64,000 bases of DNA from Lelliottia nimipressuralis (GCF_004402045.1 NZ_SOMG01000015.1:62001-126000), one strand, 5' to 3'; counted from the stretch's first letter, positions 10,103 through 19,589 are shown. Program-made: numbers and translations. The notes: generated by a model not told the origin, from the sequence alone.

Positions 10103-11302
10103 TTATTGAATAAGCGGCTGCCAGAGGGTCATCAGCCCCTGCGTCAGCCCTCCGCGCCAGCAAAGCGCGTCGTGCCCGCCGTCGACCTGACGCCAGTAAA
10201 CCTGCTGCTGCGCGCATAGCTCGGCGTAAATCACCTGATTAGCATTGAAAATCAGCGGCTCGTTGCGCCCGGCCTCAAGGACGATGCGCAGCCCGCGCGC
10301 GGTTATCTCACCCGCTTTAAGTTGTTCGATTAACAGCCCTTCCTGCTGTCCGCCACGGTGCGGCCACCAGTAGGAGCCGGACTGGCTCAGCACGCAGCCA
10401 AAACGCCGGGGCCAGTTCAGCGCGGCATAAAGGGAAGAGAGGCCGCCAAAGCTTTGCCCAGCGACCACGGTACGGTCGGCGCGGTCGCTGAACGGCGCGT
10501 GGTTTTTGACAAGAGGGAAAAGTTCCTCCTGTACCGCCCGCCAGAAATCGGGGTTACACGGCAGCTCGTGGTTGCGATGCTCCATGTCGATCGCATCGAT
10601 TAACACGTAAACCGCAGGCGGCAGTTTGCCTTCGAGAGTAAGTGATGAGAGCGCAGGCCAGACAGGCATGCTTTCAGCCCAGAATTGGCCGTCGAGCAGC
10701 ACCGCCAGCGGGCGTTCCGGGTTATCGTCCCCGGTGGTGAAAATCCATACGCGACGGCGGTTCTTCAGGCGCGCGCTTTCCCATTCAATGCAGACCGGCG
10801 CGTTGTGGAGCGTATCCGGATAATGCCAGCCCGGCTGAACCGGGGCTTCCGGCATCTCCAGCGCCGAGACGGCATGACCGCGACCGCCGCGCCAGCTCTG
10901 CGGATTCAGCGGGTCAGACACCGCGTGCGGCAGCAGTTTGCGCCAGCCTTCGCGCAGCGCCATGCGTTCCGGCTGCTGACCTTCAAATACCGCGTCGGCA
11001 AAATCGTCTTCATTCACAGAGGGGATAAAACAGTAGCTCCCGCGCCACTCGGGGCTGAACTCGCCCTGCCACTGCCAGACGTCGGTATCCGGGATGCGTT
11101 CGAGGGACTGCGGGCGGGCATTTTGATGGTGATCGGTCACGCCGGTGATATAGATCCAGACGCGTTTGGTCGGTGACGAATGTTGCGTTCCTGCCGGGTC
11201 ACGCCACCAGAACGTGACGCGATATTGTCCCTTTTCCGGTGTCCATTCAGGCCCTTTTTTCGACTGCCACCACGCTTCACTTCCCGTTGTTAACGCCGTC
11301 AC
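10103..11302 (-). CDS. fes: Enterochelin esterase Fes
   Basis: Cytoplasmic esterase that cleaves ferric enterobactin so that iron can be released. The 399-residue protein has an N-terminal sandwich domain and a C-terminal alpha/beta hydrolase with nucleophile Ser284 in GQSFGG and a late GGHDALCWRGG holding the catalytic His. The frame is open for 42 codons upstream, but a GTG at 11302 gives VTALTTGSEAWW, matching the E. coli start, so it is preferred. The Fur box at 11350 lies just upstream and is shared with fepA. Confidence 0.95.
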   Translation of the reverse strand: MTALTTGSEAWWQSKKGPEWTPEKGQYRVTFWWRDPAGTQHSSPTKRVWIYITGVTDHHQNARPQSLERIPDTDVWQWQGEFSPEWRGSYCFIPSVNEDDFADAVFEGQQPERMALREGWRKLLPHAVSDPLNPQSWRGGRGHAVSALEMPEAPVQPGWHYPDTLHNAPVCIEWESARLKNRRRVWIFTTGDDNPERPLAVLLDGQFWAESMPVWPALSSLTLEGKLPPAVYVLIDAIDMEHRNHELPCNPDFWRAVQEELFPLVKNHAPFSDRADRTVVAGQSFGGLSSLYAALNWPRRFGCVLSQSGSYWWPHRGGQQEGLLIEQLKAGEITARGLRIVLEAGRNEPLIFNANQVIYAELCAQQQVYWRQVDGGHDALCWRGGLTQGLMTLWQPLIQ

Positions 11303-11349
11303 CCTTATAACCTCATGTTTAACAGTCTTTTTTGTTTCAAGACAAACTT

Positions 11350-11390
11350 TATTGATAATATTATTGATAACTATTTGCATTTGCAATAGC
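11350..11390. promoter_or_regulatory. Fur-regulated divergent promoter region fes/fepA
   Basis: Contains TATTGATAACTATTTGCAT and TTGCAATAGC, a stretch that closely resembles the E. coli fepA-fes control region, with several GATAAT-like hexamers. Expected to give iron repression of fes-ybdZ-entF on one side and fepA on the other. Confidence 0.8.
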
Positions 11391-11517
11391 GTAGTGGCCG
11401 CGCTGTGGGAAGCGCGCTCAAAAAACAATCATGCCCAACATGCGGGTGACAACATGCCGCCTCCTCTCCCCTTCGGGAATGGAGACAGGGGATGCGGCGC
11501 GAAAAGCAGGACATACA

Positions 11518-13767
11518 ATGAATAAGAAGATTCACTCCCTGGCCTTGCTGGTCAATTTAGGGATTTACGGCGTCGCGCTGCCAGCCCTGGCAGACGACAA
11601 CACCGCCTCCGCGCAGCACGAAGATACGATGGTTATCACCGCCGCCGAGCAGAACCTGCAGGCGCCGGGTGTATCGACCATCACCGCCGATGAGATCCGT
11701 AAAAACCCGCCCGCGCGCGACGTGGCTGAAATCATCCGAACCATGCCGGGCGTTAACCTGACCGGGAACTCCACCAGCGGCCAGCGCGGGAATAACCGTC
11801 AGATTGATATCCGCGGCATGGGGCCGGAAAACACCCTGATCCTGATCGACGGCAAGCCGGTGACCAGCCGTAACTCCATCCGTCTGGGCTGGCGCGGCGA
11901 GCGCGACACGCGCGGCGATACCGGCTGGGTGCCGCCAGAGATGATTGAGCGCATCGAAGTAATCCGCGGCCCGGCGGCCGCACGCTACGGCAACGGTGCG
12001 GCAGGTGGCGTGGTGAACATCATCACCAAAAAGTTCGACGACCAGTGGCACGGCTCCTGGAACACCTACCTGAATGCGCCAGAACATAAGGACGAAGGTT
12101 CCACCAAACGCACCAACTTCAGCCTGAGCGGCCCGCTCGGCGGCGATTTCAGCTTCCGCATGTTCGGTAATCTGGACAAAACGCAGGCCGACGCGTGGGA
12201 CATCAACCAGGGTCACCAGTCCGATCGTACCGGTGCCTACGCCGACACGCTGCCTGCAGGCCGCGAGGGTGTGGAAAACAAAGACATTAACGGCGTGGTT
12301 CGCTGGGACTTCGCGCCAATGCAGTCCCTGGAGTTTGAAGCAGGCTACAGCCGTCAGAATAACCTCTACGCCGGCGATACCCAGAATACCAACAACGACA
12401 ACAGCTCCAGCGGCCTGGTGAAGAAAAACTACGGCAAAGAGACCAACCGTATCTATCGCCAGAACTTCGCGGTGACCTGGAACGGCGGCTGGGATAACGG
12501 CATCACCACCAGCAACTGGGCGCAGTACGAGCACACCCGCAACTCCCGTCTGGGCGAAGGGCTGGCGGGTGGTCTGGAAGGGCTGTTCAACAGCAACAAA
12601 TTCACCGACACCGACCTGGCCGACGTGATGCTGCACAGCGAAATCAACCTGCCGATTGATTTCCTCGTCAACCAGAACCTGACGCTGGGCACCGAGTGGA
12701 ACCAGCAGCGCATGAAGGACTCGACCTCCTTCACGCAAACCCAGCAGGGCGGCACTATTCCGGGCGTGAGTAACGATCGAAGCCCGTACACGTCGGCAGA
12801 GATCTTCTCGCTGTTCGCCGAGAACAACATGGAGCTGACGGACAGCACCATGCTGACCCCGGCACTGCGCTTCGATCATCACACCATCGTCGGCAACAAC
12901 TGGAGCCCTTCCCTGAACCTGTCGCAAGGTCTGGGGGATAACTTCACGCTGAAGATGGGTATCGCGCGGGCCTATAAGGCACCGAGCCTGTACCAGACTA
13001 ACCCGAACTACCTGCTCTACAGCAAAGGCCAGGGCTGCTACGCAAGCTCCGACGGCGTGGGCTGCTACATGATGGGCAACGACGACCTGAAGGCCGAAAC
13101 CAGCATCAACAAAGAGATTGGTCTGGAGTGGAAGCGCGACGGCTGGCTGGCGGGCGTAACCTGGTTCCGTAACGACTATCGCGACAAGATTGAAGCGGGC
13201 TACGCACCGATTGGCCACACCTCTTCCGGTAAGGTGCAGACCGATATCTACCAGTGGGAAAACGTGCCGAAGGCGGTAGTTGAAGGCCTGGAAGGCTCCC
13301 TGAACGTGCCGGTCAGCGACACGATTAACTGGACCAACAATATTACGTACATGCTGCAGAGCAAGAACAAGGAGACCGGCGACCGCCTGTCGATCATCCC
13401 GGAGTACACGCTGAACTCGACCCTGAGCTGGCAGGTCCATCAGGACGTGTCGCTCCAGTCAACCTTCACCTGGTACGGCAAGCAGCAGCCGAAGAAGTAC
13501 AACTACAAAGGTCAACCGGTAACCGGCTCGGAGAAAGACGAAGTCAGCCCGTACAGCATCGTTGGCCTGAGCGCGACCTGGGACATGACCAAAAACGTCA
13601 GCCTGACCGGCGGCGTGGATAACGTCTTCGACAAGCGCCAGTGGCGTGCGGGTAATGCCCAGACCACCGGAAATGCCACTACCGGTGCGTATATGTACGG
13701 TGCGGGAGCGTATACGTATAATGAGCCGGGTCGTACCTGGTATATGAGCGTGAATACGCATTTCTAG
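11518..13767 (+). CDS. fepA: TonB-dependent ferric enterobactin receptor FepA
   Basis: Outer-membrane beta-barrel with plug that imports ferric enterobactin using TonB energy. From the ATG at 11518 it has 749 residues: signal peptide to about residue 25 (VALPALA), TonB box DTMVITA at 36-42, plug with GNGAAGGVVNIITK, a loop disulfide pair in GCYASSDGVGC, and a terminal phenylalanine for barrel insertion. An in-frame ATG at 11431 exists, but the signal peptide and the E. coli length (746) point to 11518. It is divergent from fes and followed by a terminator. Confidence 0.97.
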   Translation: MNKKIHSLALLVNLGIYGVALPALADDNTASAQHEDTMVITAAEQNLQAPGVSTITADEIRKNPPARDVAEIIRTMPGVNLTGNSTSGQRGNNRQIDIRGMGPENTLILIDGKPVTSRNSIRLGWRGERDTRGDTGWVPPEMIERIEVIRGPAAARYGNGAAGGVVNIITKKFDDQWHGSWNTYLNAPEHKDEGSTKRTNFSLSGPLGGDFSFRMFGNLDKTQADAWDINQGHQSDRTGAYADTLPAGREGVENKDINGVVRWDFAPMQSLEFEAGYSRQNNLYAGDTQNTNNDNSSSGLVKKNYGKETNRIYRQNFAVTWNGGWDNGITTSNWAQYEHTRNSRLGEGLAGGLEGLFNSNKFTDTDLADVMLHSEINLPIDFLVNQNLTLGTEWNQQRMKDSTSFTQTQQGGTIPGVSNDRSPYTSAEIFSLFAENNMELTDSTMLTPALRFDHHTIVGNNWSPSLNLSQGLGDNFTLKMGIARAYKAPSLYQTNPNYLLYSKGQGCYASSDGVGCYMMGNDDLKAETSINKEIGLEWKRDGWLAGVTWFRNDYRDKIEAGYAPIGHTSSGKVQTDIYQWENVPKAVVEGLEGSLNVPVSDTINWTNNITYMLQSKNKETGDRLSIIPEYTLNSTLSWQVHQDVSLQSTFTWYGKQQPKKYNYKGQPVTGSEKDEVSPYSIVGLSATWDMTKNVSLTGGVDNVFDKRQWRAGNAQTTGNATTGAYMYGAGAYTYNEPGRTWYMSVNTHF

Positions 13768-13775
13768 GTGAAAGC

Positions 13776-13801
13776 AAAACGGCAACCCTGTTGCCGTTTT
13801 T
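13776..13801 (+). terminator. Rho-independent terminator of fepA
   Basis: A 10-bp perfect stem AAAACGGCAA / TTGCCGTTTT with a five-base loop and a T run, nine bases after the fepA stop codon. Confidence 0.9.
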
Positions 13802-13811
13802 AGTGTTTGCT

Positions 13812-13857
13812 CCCTCTCCCTGTGGGAGAGGGTCGGGGTGAGGGCATCAGGCCGCAC
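13812..13857. repeat. 46-bp extragenic repeat, copy 2
   Basis: Same as 1763-1808 except for one base after the hairpin. It lies between the fepA terminator and entD. The CCCTCTCCC / GGGAGAGGG stem is intact. Confidence 0.8.
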
Positions 13858-13880
13858 TATTCGTTGTTAAAGGAAATCCC

Positions 13881-14555
13881 ATGCACACTACCCACCGCAC
13901 GTTTGCTCTCGCCAACCTCGCCGTCCACCGCATTACCTTCGACCCCACCACCTTCACCGACGCCGATCTCCTCTGGCTTCCGCATCACGCGCAGCTCGCT
14001 GATGCCGGACGCAAACGCAAAACCGAGCACCTGGCGGGTCGTATCGCCGCCGCGCACGCCTTACCGGATCACCCCATTCCCGGCATTGGCACCAGCGGCG
14101 AACCGCTCTGGCCGGACGGTATTTCCGGCAGCATAACCCACAGCGGCACGCAGGCCATGGCGGTCGTGGTCCGTGAGCGACAGGCGCTTATCGGCATCGA
14201 TTGCGAAGCGATACTTCCCGAAAACGAAGCCAGAGAAATAAAGGATGGGGTCATCGATGTGCAGGAAGAGCCTGTGCTTTCCCGCTCGGGATACCCGTTC
14301 GCCCTTGCACTGACGCTGGTGTTTAGCGCCAAAGAGAGCCTGTTTAAAGCCCTCTTTCCACGGGTGCAGGCTTATATGGGGTTTGACAGCGCCCGGGTGA
14401 CAGAGCTTGACGATAAGACGCTTACGCTGGCGTTGACTCGTCAACTGGCAGGCTTTAACGAAGGCGCAGCCTTCACCCTTCACTGGCAACAGCAGGGTGA
14501 ACAGGCGATCACCCTGCTGTCACGCTCTCCTGCCGACGGGCCTTCACGCTGGTGA
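13881..14555 (+). CDS. entD: Enterobactin synthase phosphopantetheinyl transferase EntD
   Basis: Transfers the phosphopantetheine arm from coenzyme A to the carrier domains of EntF and EntB. The 224 residues show GIDCE (105-109) and FSAKESLFKALFP (148-160), the Mg-binding and catalytic motifs of the Sfp/EntD family. E. coli EntD is a little shorter (about 206). It lies downstream of fepA on the same strand as in E. coli. Its last 47 bases overlap the 3' end of sitD on the other strand, an unusually tight convergent junction. Confidence 0.93.
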   Translation: MHTTHRTFALANLAVHRITFDPTTFTDADLLWLPHHAQLADAGRKRKTEHLAGRIAAAHALPDHPIPGIGTSGEPLWPDGISGSITHSGTQAMAVVVRERQALIGIDCEAILPENEAREIKDGVIDVQEEPVLSRSGYPFALALTLVFSAKESLFKALFPRVQAYMGFDSARVTELDDKTLTLALTRQLAGFNEGAAFTLHWQQQGEQAITLLSRSPADGPSRW

Positions 14556-15348
14556 CCCCGAACGTCACGATAAACACCATTGCGAACAGCACTACGATGG
14601 TCGGCGCAGGCGCGCTGTCGAGATAAAACGACGCATATACACCGCTTACCGACACGAGGGCTGAAACGGCGACCGCGACCAGCAGCGCCATGTGGAAGCG
14701 TCGGGTGATCAGCACCGCCACCGCACCGGGGGCAATCAGCAGCGAAATCGACAGAATAATCCCCACCGCCTTCAGCGTCGCCACGATGGTTAGCGAGACC
14801 ATGCACAACAAGCCGTAGTGCAGCCAGCGGGTGCGCAGCCCGCTCGCCTGCGCCTGCTGGTAATCAAAGCAGAACAGCAGAAAGTCGCGCCACTTCAGGC
14901 CAATCACCAGCGCGATCAGCCCCGCCACGATCCCGCTTTGCAGAATGTCCATCCCGTTAATGCCCAGCATATCGCCGAACAGAATGTGGTCGAGATGCAC
15001 CTCGGGTTTGACGGCGATATAGAGGATCAGGCCCGCGCCGAACATGCCGGAAAACACGATCCCCATGACCGTATCCTGCTTGATTCGGCTGTTATCCTTC
15101 AGGTATCCGGTGGCGACCGCGCAGAACAACCCGGCCACAAACGCCCCCAGCGCCAGCGGCAGGCCCATCATCCACGCCAGCACCACGCCGGGAAACACCG
15201 CGTGGCTCATGGCGTCGCCCATCAGCGCCCAGCCTTTCAGCACCAGAAAAACCGACAGCAGCGCGCAGGGCACGGCCACCAGGAGTGAAATCAGCAGCGA
15301 GTTGTTCATAAACGCAAACTGGAAGGGTTCAAGGAGCAGCGCCATCAT
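14509..15348 (-). CDS. sitD: Manganese/iron ABC permease SitD
   Basis: Inner-membrane permease of the SitABCD manganese/ferrous iron importer. The frame is open for 49 codons upstream, but the ATG at 15348 gives [15 protein letters not shown] and a four-base overlap with sitC, so it is chosen; 279 residues result. It has the ABC-3 family pattern of about eight helices, with GDAMSHAVFPGVVLAWMMG. It is the last gene of the operon and overlaps entD tail to tail. Confidence 0.92.
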   Translation of the reverse strand: MMALLLEPFQFAFMNNSLLISLLVAVPCALLSVFLVLKGWALMGDAMSHAVFPGVVLAWMMGLPLALGAFVAGLFCAVATGYLKDNSRIKQDTVMGIVFSGMFGAGLILYIAVKPEVHLDHILFGDMLGINGMDILQSGIVAGLIALVIGLKWRDFLLFCFDYQQAQASGLRTRWLHYGLLCMVSLTIVATLKAVGIILSISLLIAPGAVAVLITRRFHMALLVAVAVSALVSVSGVYASFYLDSAPAPTIVVLFAMVFIVTFGVTSVKARRQESVTAG

Positions 15349-16202
15349 GGGTGTGCCTCCTGCGCGAGACGTGCGCGACGGCGGCTGGCGAGCAGCCCGT
15401 GCTTCGGCGCAAAGACGAACGCCAGCAGGAACAGCAGCGTCTGGGCCACGACAATAATGCCGCCGGTCGCGCCGTCCAGATAGTAGCTGGCCCACGCGCC
15501 GAGGAAGCTGGTGATGCTGCCAATGGCGACCGCAATCATCAGCAGGCGCGGAAAGCGGTCAGTCAGCAGCCACGCGGTCGCGCCGGGGGTGACCACCAGA
15601 CAGATCACCAGAAACGCGCCGACGGTTTGCAGCGCCGCCACGGTAGAGACCGCCAGCAGGGTAAAGAAGAGGATTTTCAGGCGTTCAGGACGCAGGCCGA
15701 TGGCGCGGGCGTGGTTCTCATCAAAAAAGGTTACCATCAGATCTTTCCATTTGAACAGCAGGATAACCATCGACACCACGCCGATAATCGCCAGCTGGAC
15801 GATATCCTCCGGGGCGATAGCCAGAATATTGCCGAGCACGATGGTCTGAATGTTCACCGAGGTCGGGTTGAGCGAGACCATAAACAGCCCGAGCCCGAAA
15901 AAGGAGGAGAAGATCAGCCCGATGATGGCATCCTCCTTCAGGCGGCTGCGCTGGTTGAGAAACAGCATGCTGCCCGCCGCCAGCCCGCCCGACAGGAACG
16001 CCCCCAGCGAGAACGGCAACCCGAGCATGTAGGCTCCCGCCACGCCGGGCACAATGGAGTGCGACAGTGCATCGCCGATCAGCGACCAGCCTTTAAGCAT
16101 CAGATAGCAGGAGAGAAACGCGCACAGCCCGCCCACCATCGCCGAGACCCACATCGCGTTGAGCATGTACTCGTAGCCGAAGGGTTCGAGAAGCGCGTTC
16201 AT
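15345..16202 (-). CDS. sitC: Manganese/iron ABC permease SitC
   Basis: Second permease of the SitABCD importer, 285 residues, ABC-3 family. It begins [20 protein letters not shown] and has [19 protein letters not shown], parallel to SitD. It overlaps sitB and sitD by four bases at each end, so the operon is probably translationally coupled. Confidence 0.93.
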   Translation of the reverse strand: MNALLEPFGYEYMLNAMWVSAMVGGLCAFLSCYLMLKGWSLIGDALSHSIVPGVAGAYMLGLPFSLGAFLSGGLAAGSMLFLNQRSRLKEDAIIGLIFSSFFGLGLFMVSLNPTSVNIQTIVLGNILAIAPEDIVQLAIIGVVSMVILLFKWKDLMVTFFDENHARAIGLRPERLKILFFTLLAVSTVAALQTVGAFLVICLVVTPGATAWLLTDRFPRLLMIAVAIGSITSFLGAWASYYLDGATGGIIVVAQTLLFLLAFVFAPKHGLLASRRRARLAQEAHP

Positions 16203-17005
16203 TTTGCCTCCTGTCGGTGCGTCACGAAGGGGCGTTCATCGTCGGTAATAATGCGATCTTCCGAGCCGCTGAGCACCACGTGGCGCAGCACGCCGCTAAA
16301 GGCGCGCTCGAGATTTTCGGCGGTAAAGGTGGTTTCCGTCGGGCCGCTCGCCAGAACGGTGCCCTTGACCATCACCGTGTAATCACAAAACTCCGAGACC
16401 GAGCCCAGGTTATGGGTCGAGACCAGCATCGTTTTGCCCTCGTCGCGAAGCTCGCGCAGCAGGCTGATGATCCTGGCTTCGGTTTTGACGTCCACGCCGG
16501 TAAACGGCTCGTCGAGCAGGATCACCTCACCCTGCTGGGCAATCGCCCGGGCCAGAAACACGCGCTTCTTCTGCCCGCCGGACAGCTCGCCAATCTGCCG
16601 ATGGCGTAGCTCGAGCATATCCACGCGCTTCAGGGCGTCGGTCACGATTTGTCTGTCGCGATCTTTGGGCCGACGCAGAAACCCCATGTGCCCGTAGCGG
16701 CCCATCATCACCACATCTTCGACCAGCACCGGAAACGACCAGTCAACCTCTTCCGACTGCGGCACGTAGGCGACCAGGTTCTGGCGCAGCGCCCGGTGAG
16801 GCGGCAGCCCCAGAATGGTGATAGTGCCGCTCGCCGCCCGCACAAAGCCCATCACCGCCTTGAACAGCGTGGATTTGCCGGAACCGTTCACGCCAACCAG
16901 GGCGGCAATCGATCCGCCCGGCACGCTGAACGACGCGTCGCGCAGCGCCGTGTGGCCGTTGCGGTAGGTCACGGTGACGTCTGAGACAACAATCCCCTCG
17001 TGCAT
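16199..17005 (-). CDS. sitB: Manganese/iron ABC ATPase SitB
   Basis: Cytoplasmic ATPase of the importer. The 268 residues include Walker [10 protein letters not shown] (38-46), signature LSGGQKKR and Walker B VILLDEP followed by FTGVDVKTE. It starts two bases after the sitA stop codon and overlaps sitC. Confidence 0.94.
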   Translation of the reverse strand: MHEGIVVSDVTVTYRNGHTALRDASFSVPGGSIAALVGVNGSGKSTLFKAVMGFVRAASGTITILGLPPHRALRQNLVAYVPQSEEVDWSFPVLVEDVVMMGRYGHMGFLRRPKDRDRQIVTDALKRVDMLELRHRQIGELSGGQKKRVFLARAIAQQGEVILLDEPFTGVDVKTEARIISLLRELRDEGKTMLVSTHNLGSVSEFCDYTVMVKGTVLASGPTETTFTAENLERAFSGVLRHVVLSGSEDRIITDDERPFVTHRQEAK

Positions 17006-17007
17006 GG

Positions 17008-17919
17008 TTACTCCTTCATGCCGTCACGGATGCCCTGCACCAGCGTGCGGGTGGTGACGTTCAACAGATCGATATAGGTCGGTACCGGGCCGTTTTCCGC
17101 GCTCAGTGAGTCGACGTACAGCACGCCGCCGTAGTGGGTGTCGGTTTCCCGCGCCACCTGACGCGCGGGCTTATCGGAGACCGTGCTTTCGCTGAACACC
17201 GCCGGGATATGATGTTTTTTCACATGGTCGATCACCTTGCGCACCTGCTGGGGCGTGCCCTGCTGATCGGCGTTGATCGGCCACAGGTAAAGCTCTTTCA
17301 TCCCCAGATCCCGCGCCAGATAGGAGAAGGCACCTTCGCTGGTTACCATCCAGCGCTTGTCTTCCGGGATCTCCGCCACTTGCTTACGCAGCGGTTCGAG
17401 AGTGGCGGTGATCTTCTGCTTGTAGGCGTCGGCGTTGCGCTGGTACGTCTGCGCGTTGGCCGGATCGTACCTCACCAGCGCGTTGCGGATGTTATCGACG
17501 TAAATCAGGGCGTTGTCCGGCGACATCCACGCGTGCGGGTTGGGCTTGCCGTTATACGGCCCCTCGCCGATCCCCATCGGCGTAATGCCGTTAGTGACAA
17601 TCACTTCCGGCACGCCGTTCAGGTGCTGATAAAAGCGCTGGAACCAGAGCTCCAGATTCATGCCGTTCGCCAGAATCAGCTGCGCCTTCTGTGCGCGTTT
17701 GATATCGCCCGGAGTGGGCTGGTACTCGTGAATTTCAGCGCCCGGCTTAGTGATTGACGTCACGTCTGCGGCGTCACCCGCCACGTTTTTCGCCATATCA
17801 GCGATAATGGTAAAGGTGGTGATAACCTGAAACTTTTCAGCCGCCAGCGCGCCGGTCGTGGTCGCAGTCATGAGCAGCGCGCCGAGCAACAGACGCGTCA
17901 ATCCTTGCCGTGGGTGCAT
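17008..17919 (-). CDS. sitA: Manganese/iron-binding periplasmic protein SitA
   Basis: Cluster A-I (ZnuA/PsaA-like) metal-binding protein that delivers Mn(II) or Fe(II) to SitCD. The 303-residue product has a signal peptide of about 26 residues ending GALAA. Metal-ligand motifs are in place: [27 protein letters not shown] and YVDSLS. ATG at 17919 follows AGGAGA. It is the first gene of sitABCD, directly behind the MntR/Fur region at 17957-18016. Confidence 0.94.
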   Translation of the reverse strand: MHPRQGLTRLLLGALLMTATTTGALAAEKFQVITTFTIIADMAKNVAGDAADVTSITKPGAEIHEYQPTPGDIKRAQKAQLILANGMNLELWFQRFYQHLNGVPEVIVTNGITPMGIGEGPYNGKPNPHAWMSPDNALIYVDNIRNALVRYDPANAQTYQRNADAYKQKITATLEPLRKQVAEIPEDKRWMVTSEGAFSYLARDLGMKELYLWPINADQQGTPQQVRKVIDHVKKHHIPAVFSESTVSDKPARQVARETDTHYGGVLYVDSLSAENGPVPTYIDLLNVTTRTLVQGIRDGMKE

Positions 17920-17956
17920 CGCAGAAGTCTCCTGAGGTGATTAAATTCAAAGCAAA

Positions 17957-17992
17957 ATTAGCCTGTGCTATAAGGTATAGCACAGGCTATAT
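17957..17992. promoter_or_regulatory. Tandem MntR-like boxes upstream of sitA
   Basis: A perfect palindrome with 14-base arms (17959-17972 and 17976-17989) and a 3-base centre. Within it TATAGC-ACAG-GCTATA and TAGC-CTGT-GCTA each resemble the enterobacterial MntR box (ATAGC-N4-GCTAT). Manganese repression of sitABCD would follow. Confidence 0.75.
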
Positions 17993-17997
17993 TTAAA

Positions 17998-18016
17998 TGA
18001 AAATGGTTATCATTAA
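17998..18016. promoter_or_regulatory. Fur box upstream of sitA
   Basis: TGAAAATGGTTATCATTAA resembles the 19-bp Fur consensus and lies next to the MntR palindrome. Dual Fur and MntR control is known for sitABCD in Salmonella. Confidence 0.65.
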
Positions 18017-18131
18017 AGTTGTATCAACCTAGACTGTGAGGAGGAATTTTTAGGAAATGTGCTTTCTTTTTTCTCTCACGGTCAGGAGTATTATTTACGG
18101 CCAATACCCATGCTAACAAAAGGGAATTGAC

Positions 18132-18692
18132 ATGCCGGTTAATGAAAGAATTCATCCCACTTCAGGAACCCCGATTAATCTGGGCGGGATCCGACAGCTC
18201 ACAATTGGTGAAATCGCCCTGGCGAAGACGCTTTACGGTTACAGCATCCGTTATCATCTGGTGTGGGTACACAGGGAAAGCTATCTTCCTTTTAATCTGC
18301 AACCCGTTGATGTGGCGATGAGTCCCAATGGGGAGATGTGGTACAGAGAGGAAACGTATTCGCCGGATTTTTCGCTAGAAGATGACATTGTTAAAAAACA
18401 TCGATTCATGCATGAGATGATGCATGTCTGGCAAACTCAAAAAGGGATGTTTGTCAGAACAAGAGGCTTATTCTCAGGCATTGCTGACTATACGTATAAT
18501 TTAGATAAAGCAGATTTACAGCACTATGGGTTAGAACAGCAGGCATCTATTGTAAGTGATTACTGGCTATTGAAATACTTTGGTTTGGAGAGGAATGAAG
18601 AATTATTACAATACAGAGACTTAAAACTTAGGGAAAGCTTGTATTTCCTTCTGCAGAAATACAAAAATGTCTTAAAGGGATTTCCAGGATGA
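18132..18692 (+). CDS. Zincin-like protein with HEMMH motif, candidate type VI effector
   Basis: The 186-residue protein has no signal peptide or membrane segment. It carries HEMMHVWQ at 94-101, the HExxH zinc-protease signature, and a downstream YGLEQQASIVSDYW segment whose Glu135 could be the third zinc ligand. Proteins of this shape occur near vgr, rhs and hcp genes. It starts a three-gene cassette, overlaps the next gene by ATGA and is followed by an Hcp gene, so a secreted effector role is inferred. ATG at 18132 follows AGGGA. The cassette is visibly richer in A+T than sit and bet on either side, which suggests transfer. Substrate and toxicity are unknown. Confidence 0.7.
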   Translation: MPVNERIHPTSGTPINLGGIRQLTIGEIALAKTLYGYSIRYHLVWVHRESYLPFNLQPVDVAMSPNGEMWYREETYSPDFSLEDDIVKKHRFMHEMMHVWQTQKGMFVRTRGLFSGIADYTYNLDKADLQHYGLEQQASIVSDYWLLKYFGLERNEELLQYRDLKLRESLYFLLQKYKNVLKGFPG

Positions 18693-19045
18693 AAAACATA
18701 TTTTTCATTTTTATCCTCTGCATTTTAATCACTGGATGCCCGGGAGGTAATCGCGCCCCCCAAAATAGATTTACATTTATTAATGGTAACCGCCTATGTT
18801 TTAGCATAGATAAAAATGACGTCCTGAACTTTTACACTATTTATTCAAGTAAAGATCATAAAATCACTATCGTAACAGGGTCGGGATATAATAATTTAGG
18901 CATCTCCTACCCGGATACATGTTTAAATATAAAATGGGAAAATGGTCGTACTTACGTTATTCATTACGGATTAAACAATAAAAAATATGTACACCAATTC
19001 GATGTCGATAATAACGGAAAACAAATCAACTTAGGAGAATTATAA
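18689..19045 (+). CDS. Small lipoprotein, candidate immunity protein of the zincin gene
   Basis: 118 residues with a lipoprotein signal: a short basic start, FFIFILCILIT core and lipobox ITGC with Cys17. The mature part is hydrophilic and not recognised. It overlaps the zincin gene by ATGA and touches the Hcp gene at one base. A periplasmic lipoprotein paired with a putative T6SS effector fits an immunity role by analogy with other effector/lipoprotein pairs; this is inference. Confidence 0.6.
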   Translation: MKNIFFIFILCILITGCPGGNRAPQNRFTFINGNRLCFSIDKNDVLNFYTIYSSKDHKITIVTGSGYNNLGISYPDTCLNIKWENGRTYVIHYGLNNKKYVHQFDVDNNGKQINLGEL

Positions 19046-19545
19046 TGTCATTACCCGCTTACTTATTTCTCTACGATGAGAACGGAATGCAGGTTCAGGG
19101 CGACTGTATGATGCCAGGCCGGGAAGGTGCTATCGAAATTATGAACAGCAGTTACGGCATAAAACAGGCAGTGGACAGCCATACCGGGAATATGACAGGA
19201 ACACGGCAGCATGATCCCGTTACCGTGCATAAGCAATTAGATAAAGTGAGCCCTTATCTTGCCGTTGCCGCCTGCGAGGGCAGACGGCTGCTAAAAGCCA
19301 TTATCAAATATTATGAAATTGTTGAAGCGGGAGCAGAAAGGGAGATCTACACCATTACGCTTGATAGCGTAGTGATCTCATCTCTGGATTTCACGCACGT
19401 TTATTACCCAGGCAGCTCAGCCCCGAATATGCATGAAGTTGTTGGGCTTCGATTCCGCGGCATCCAGTGGAATTATGTGAAAGGCAATATTCTTTATGGC
19501 GATGCATGGATGAAACCAGCTCAGAAAGAGAAGAGTAACGCATAA
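19045..19545 (+). CDS. Hcp-family type VI secretion tube protein
   Basis: 166 residues beginning MSLPAYLFLYDENGMQVQG and containing GREGAIEIM, GTRQHDPVTVHKQLDKVSPYL and YVKGNILYGDAWM, the hallmark pattern of Hcp1/Hcp-family effector-tube proteins (usually about 160 residues). Hcp forms hexameric rings through which or with which effectors leave the cell. No other T6SS structural genes are in the window, so this is an orphan hcp. The start is one base into the stop of the lipoprotein gene, with AGGAG upstream. Confidence 0.88.
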   Translation: MSLPAYLFLYDENGMQVQGDCMMPGREGAIEIMNSSYGIKQAVDSHTGNMTGTRQHDPVTVHKQLDKVSPYLAVAACEGRRLLKAIIKYYEIVEAGAEREIYTITLDSVVISSLDFTHVYYPGSSAPNMHEVVGLRFRGIQWNYVKGNILYGDAWMKPAQKEKSNA

Positions 19546-19589
19546 TTTACCTGGCTCATAAAGATCAATGCATGCTGCCGCTCAGAAAC

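Noticed and set aside
11557..13440. Long open frame (627 codons) on the minus strand opposite fepA
   Set aside because: It mirrors the codon pattern of fepA, has no ribosome site or family match, and low-complexity His/Val/Arg-rich product typical of antisense frames in GC-rich genes.
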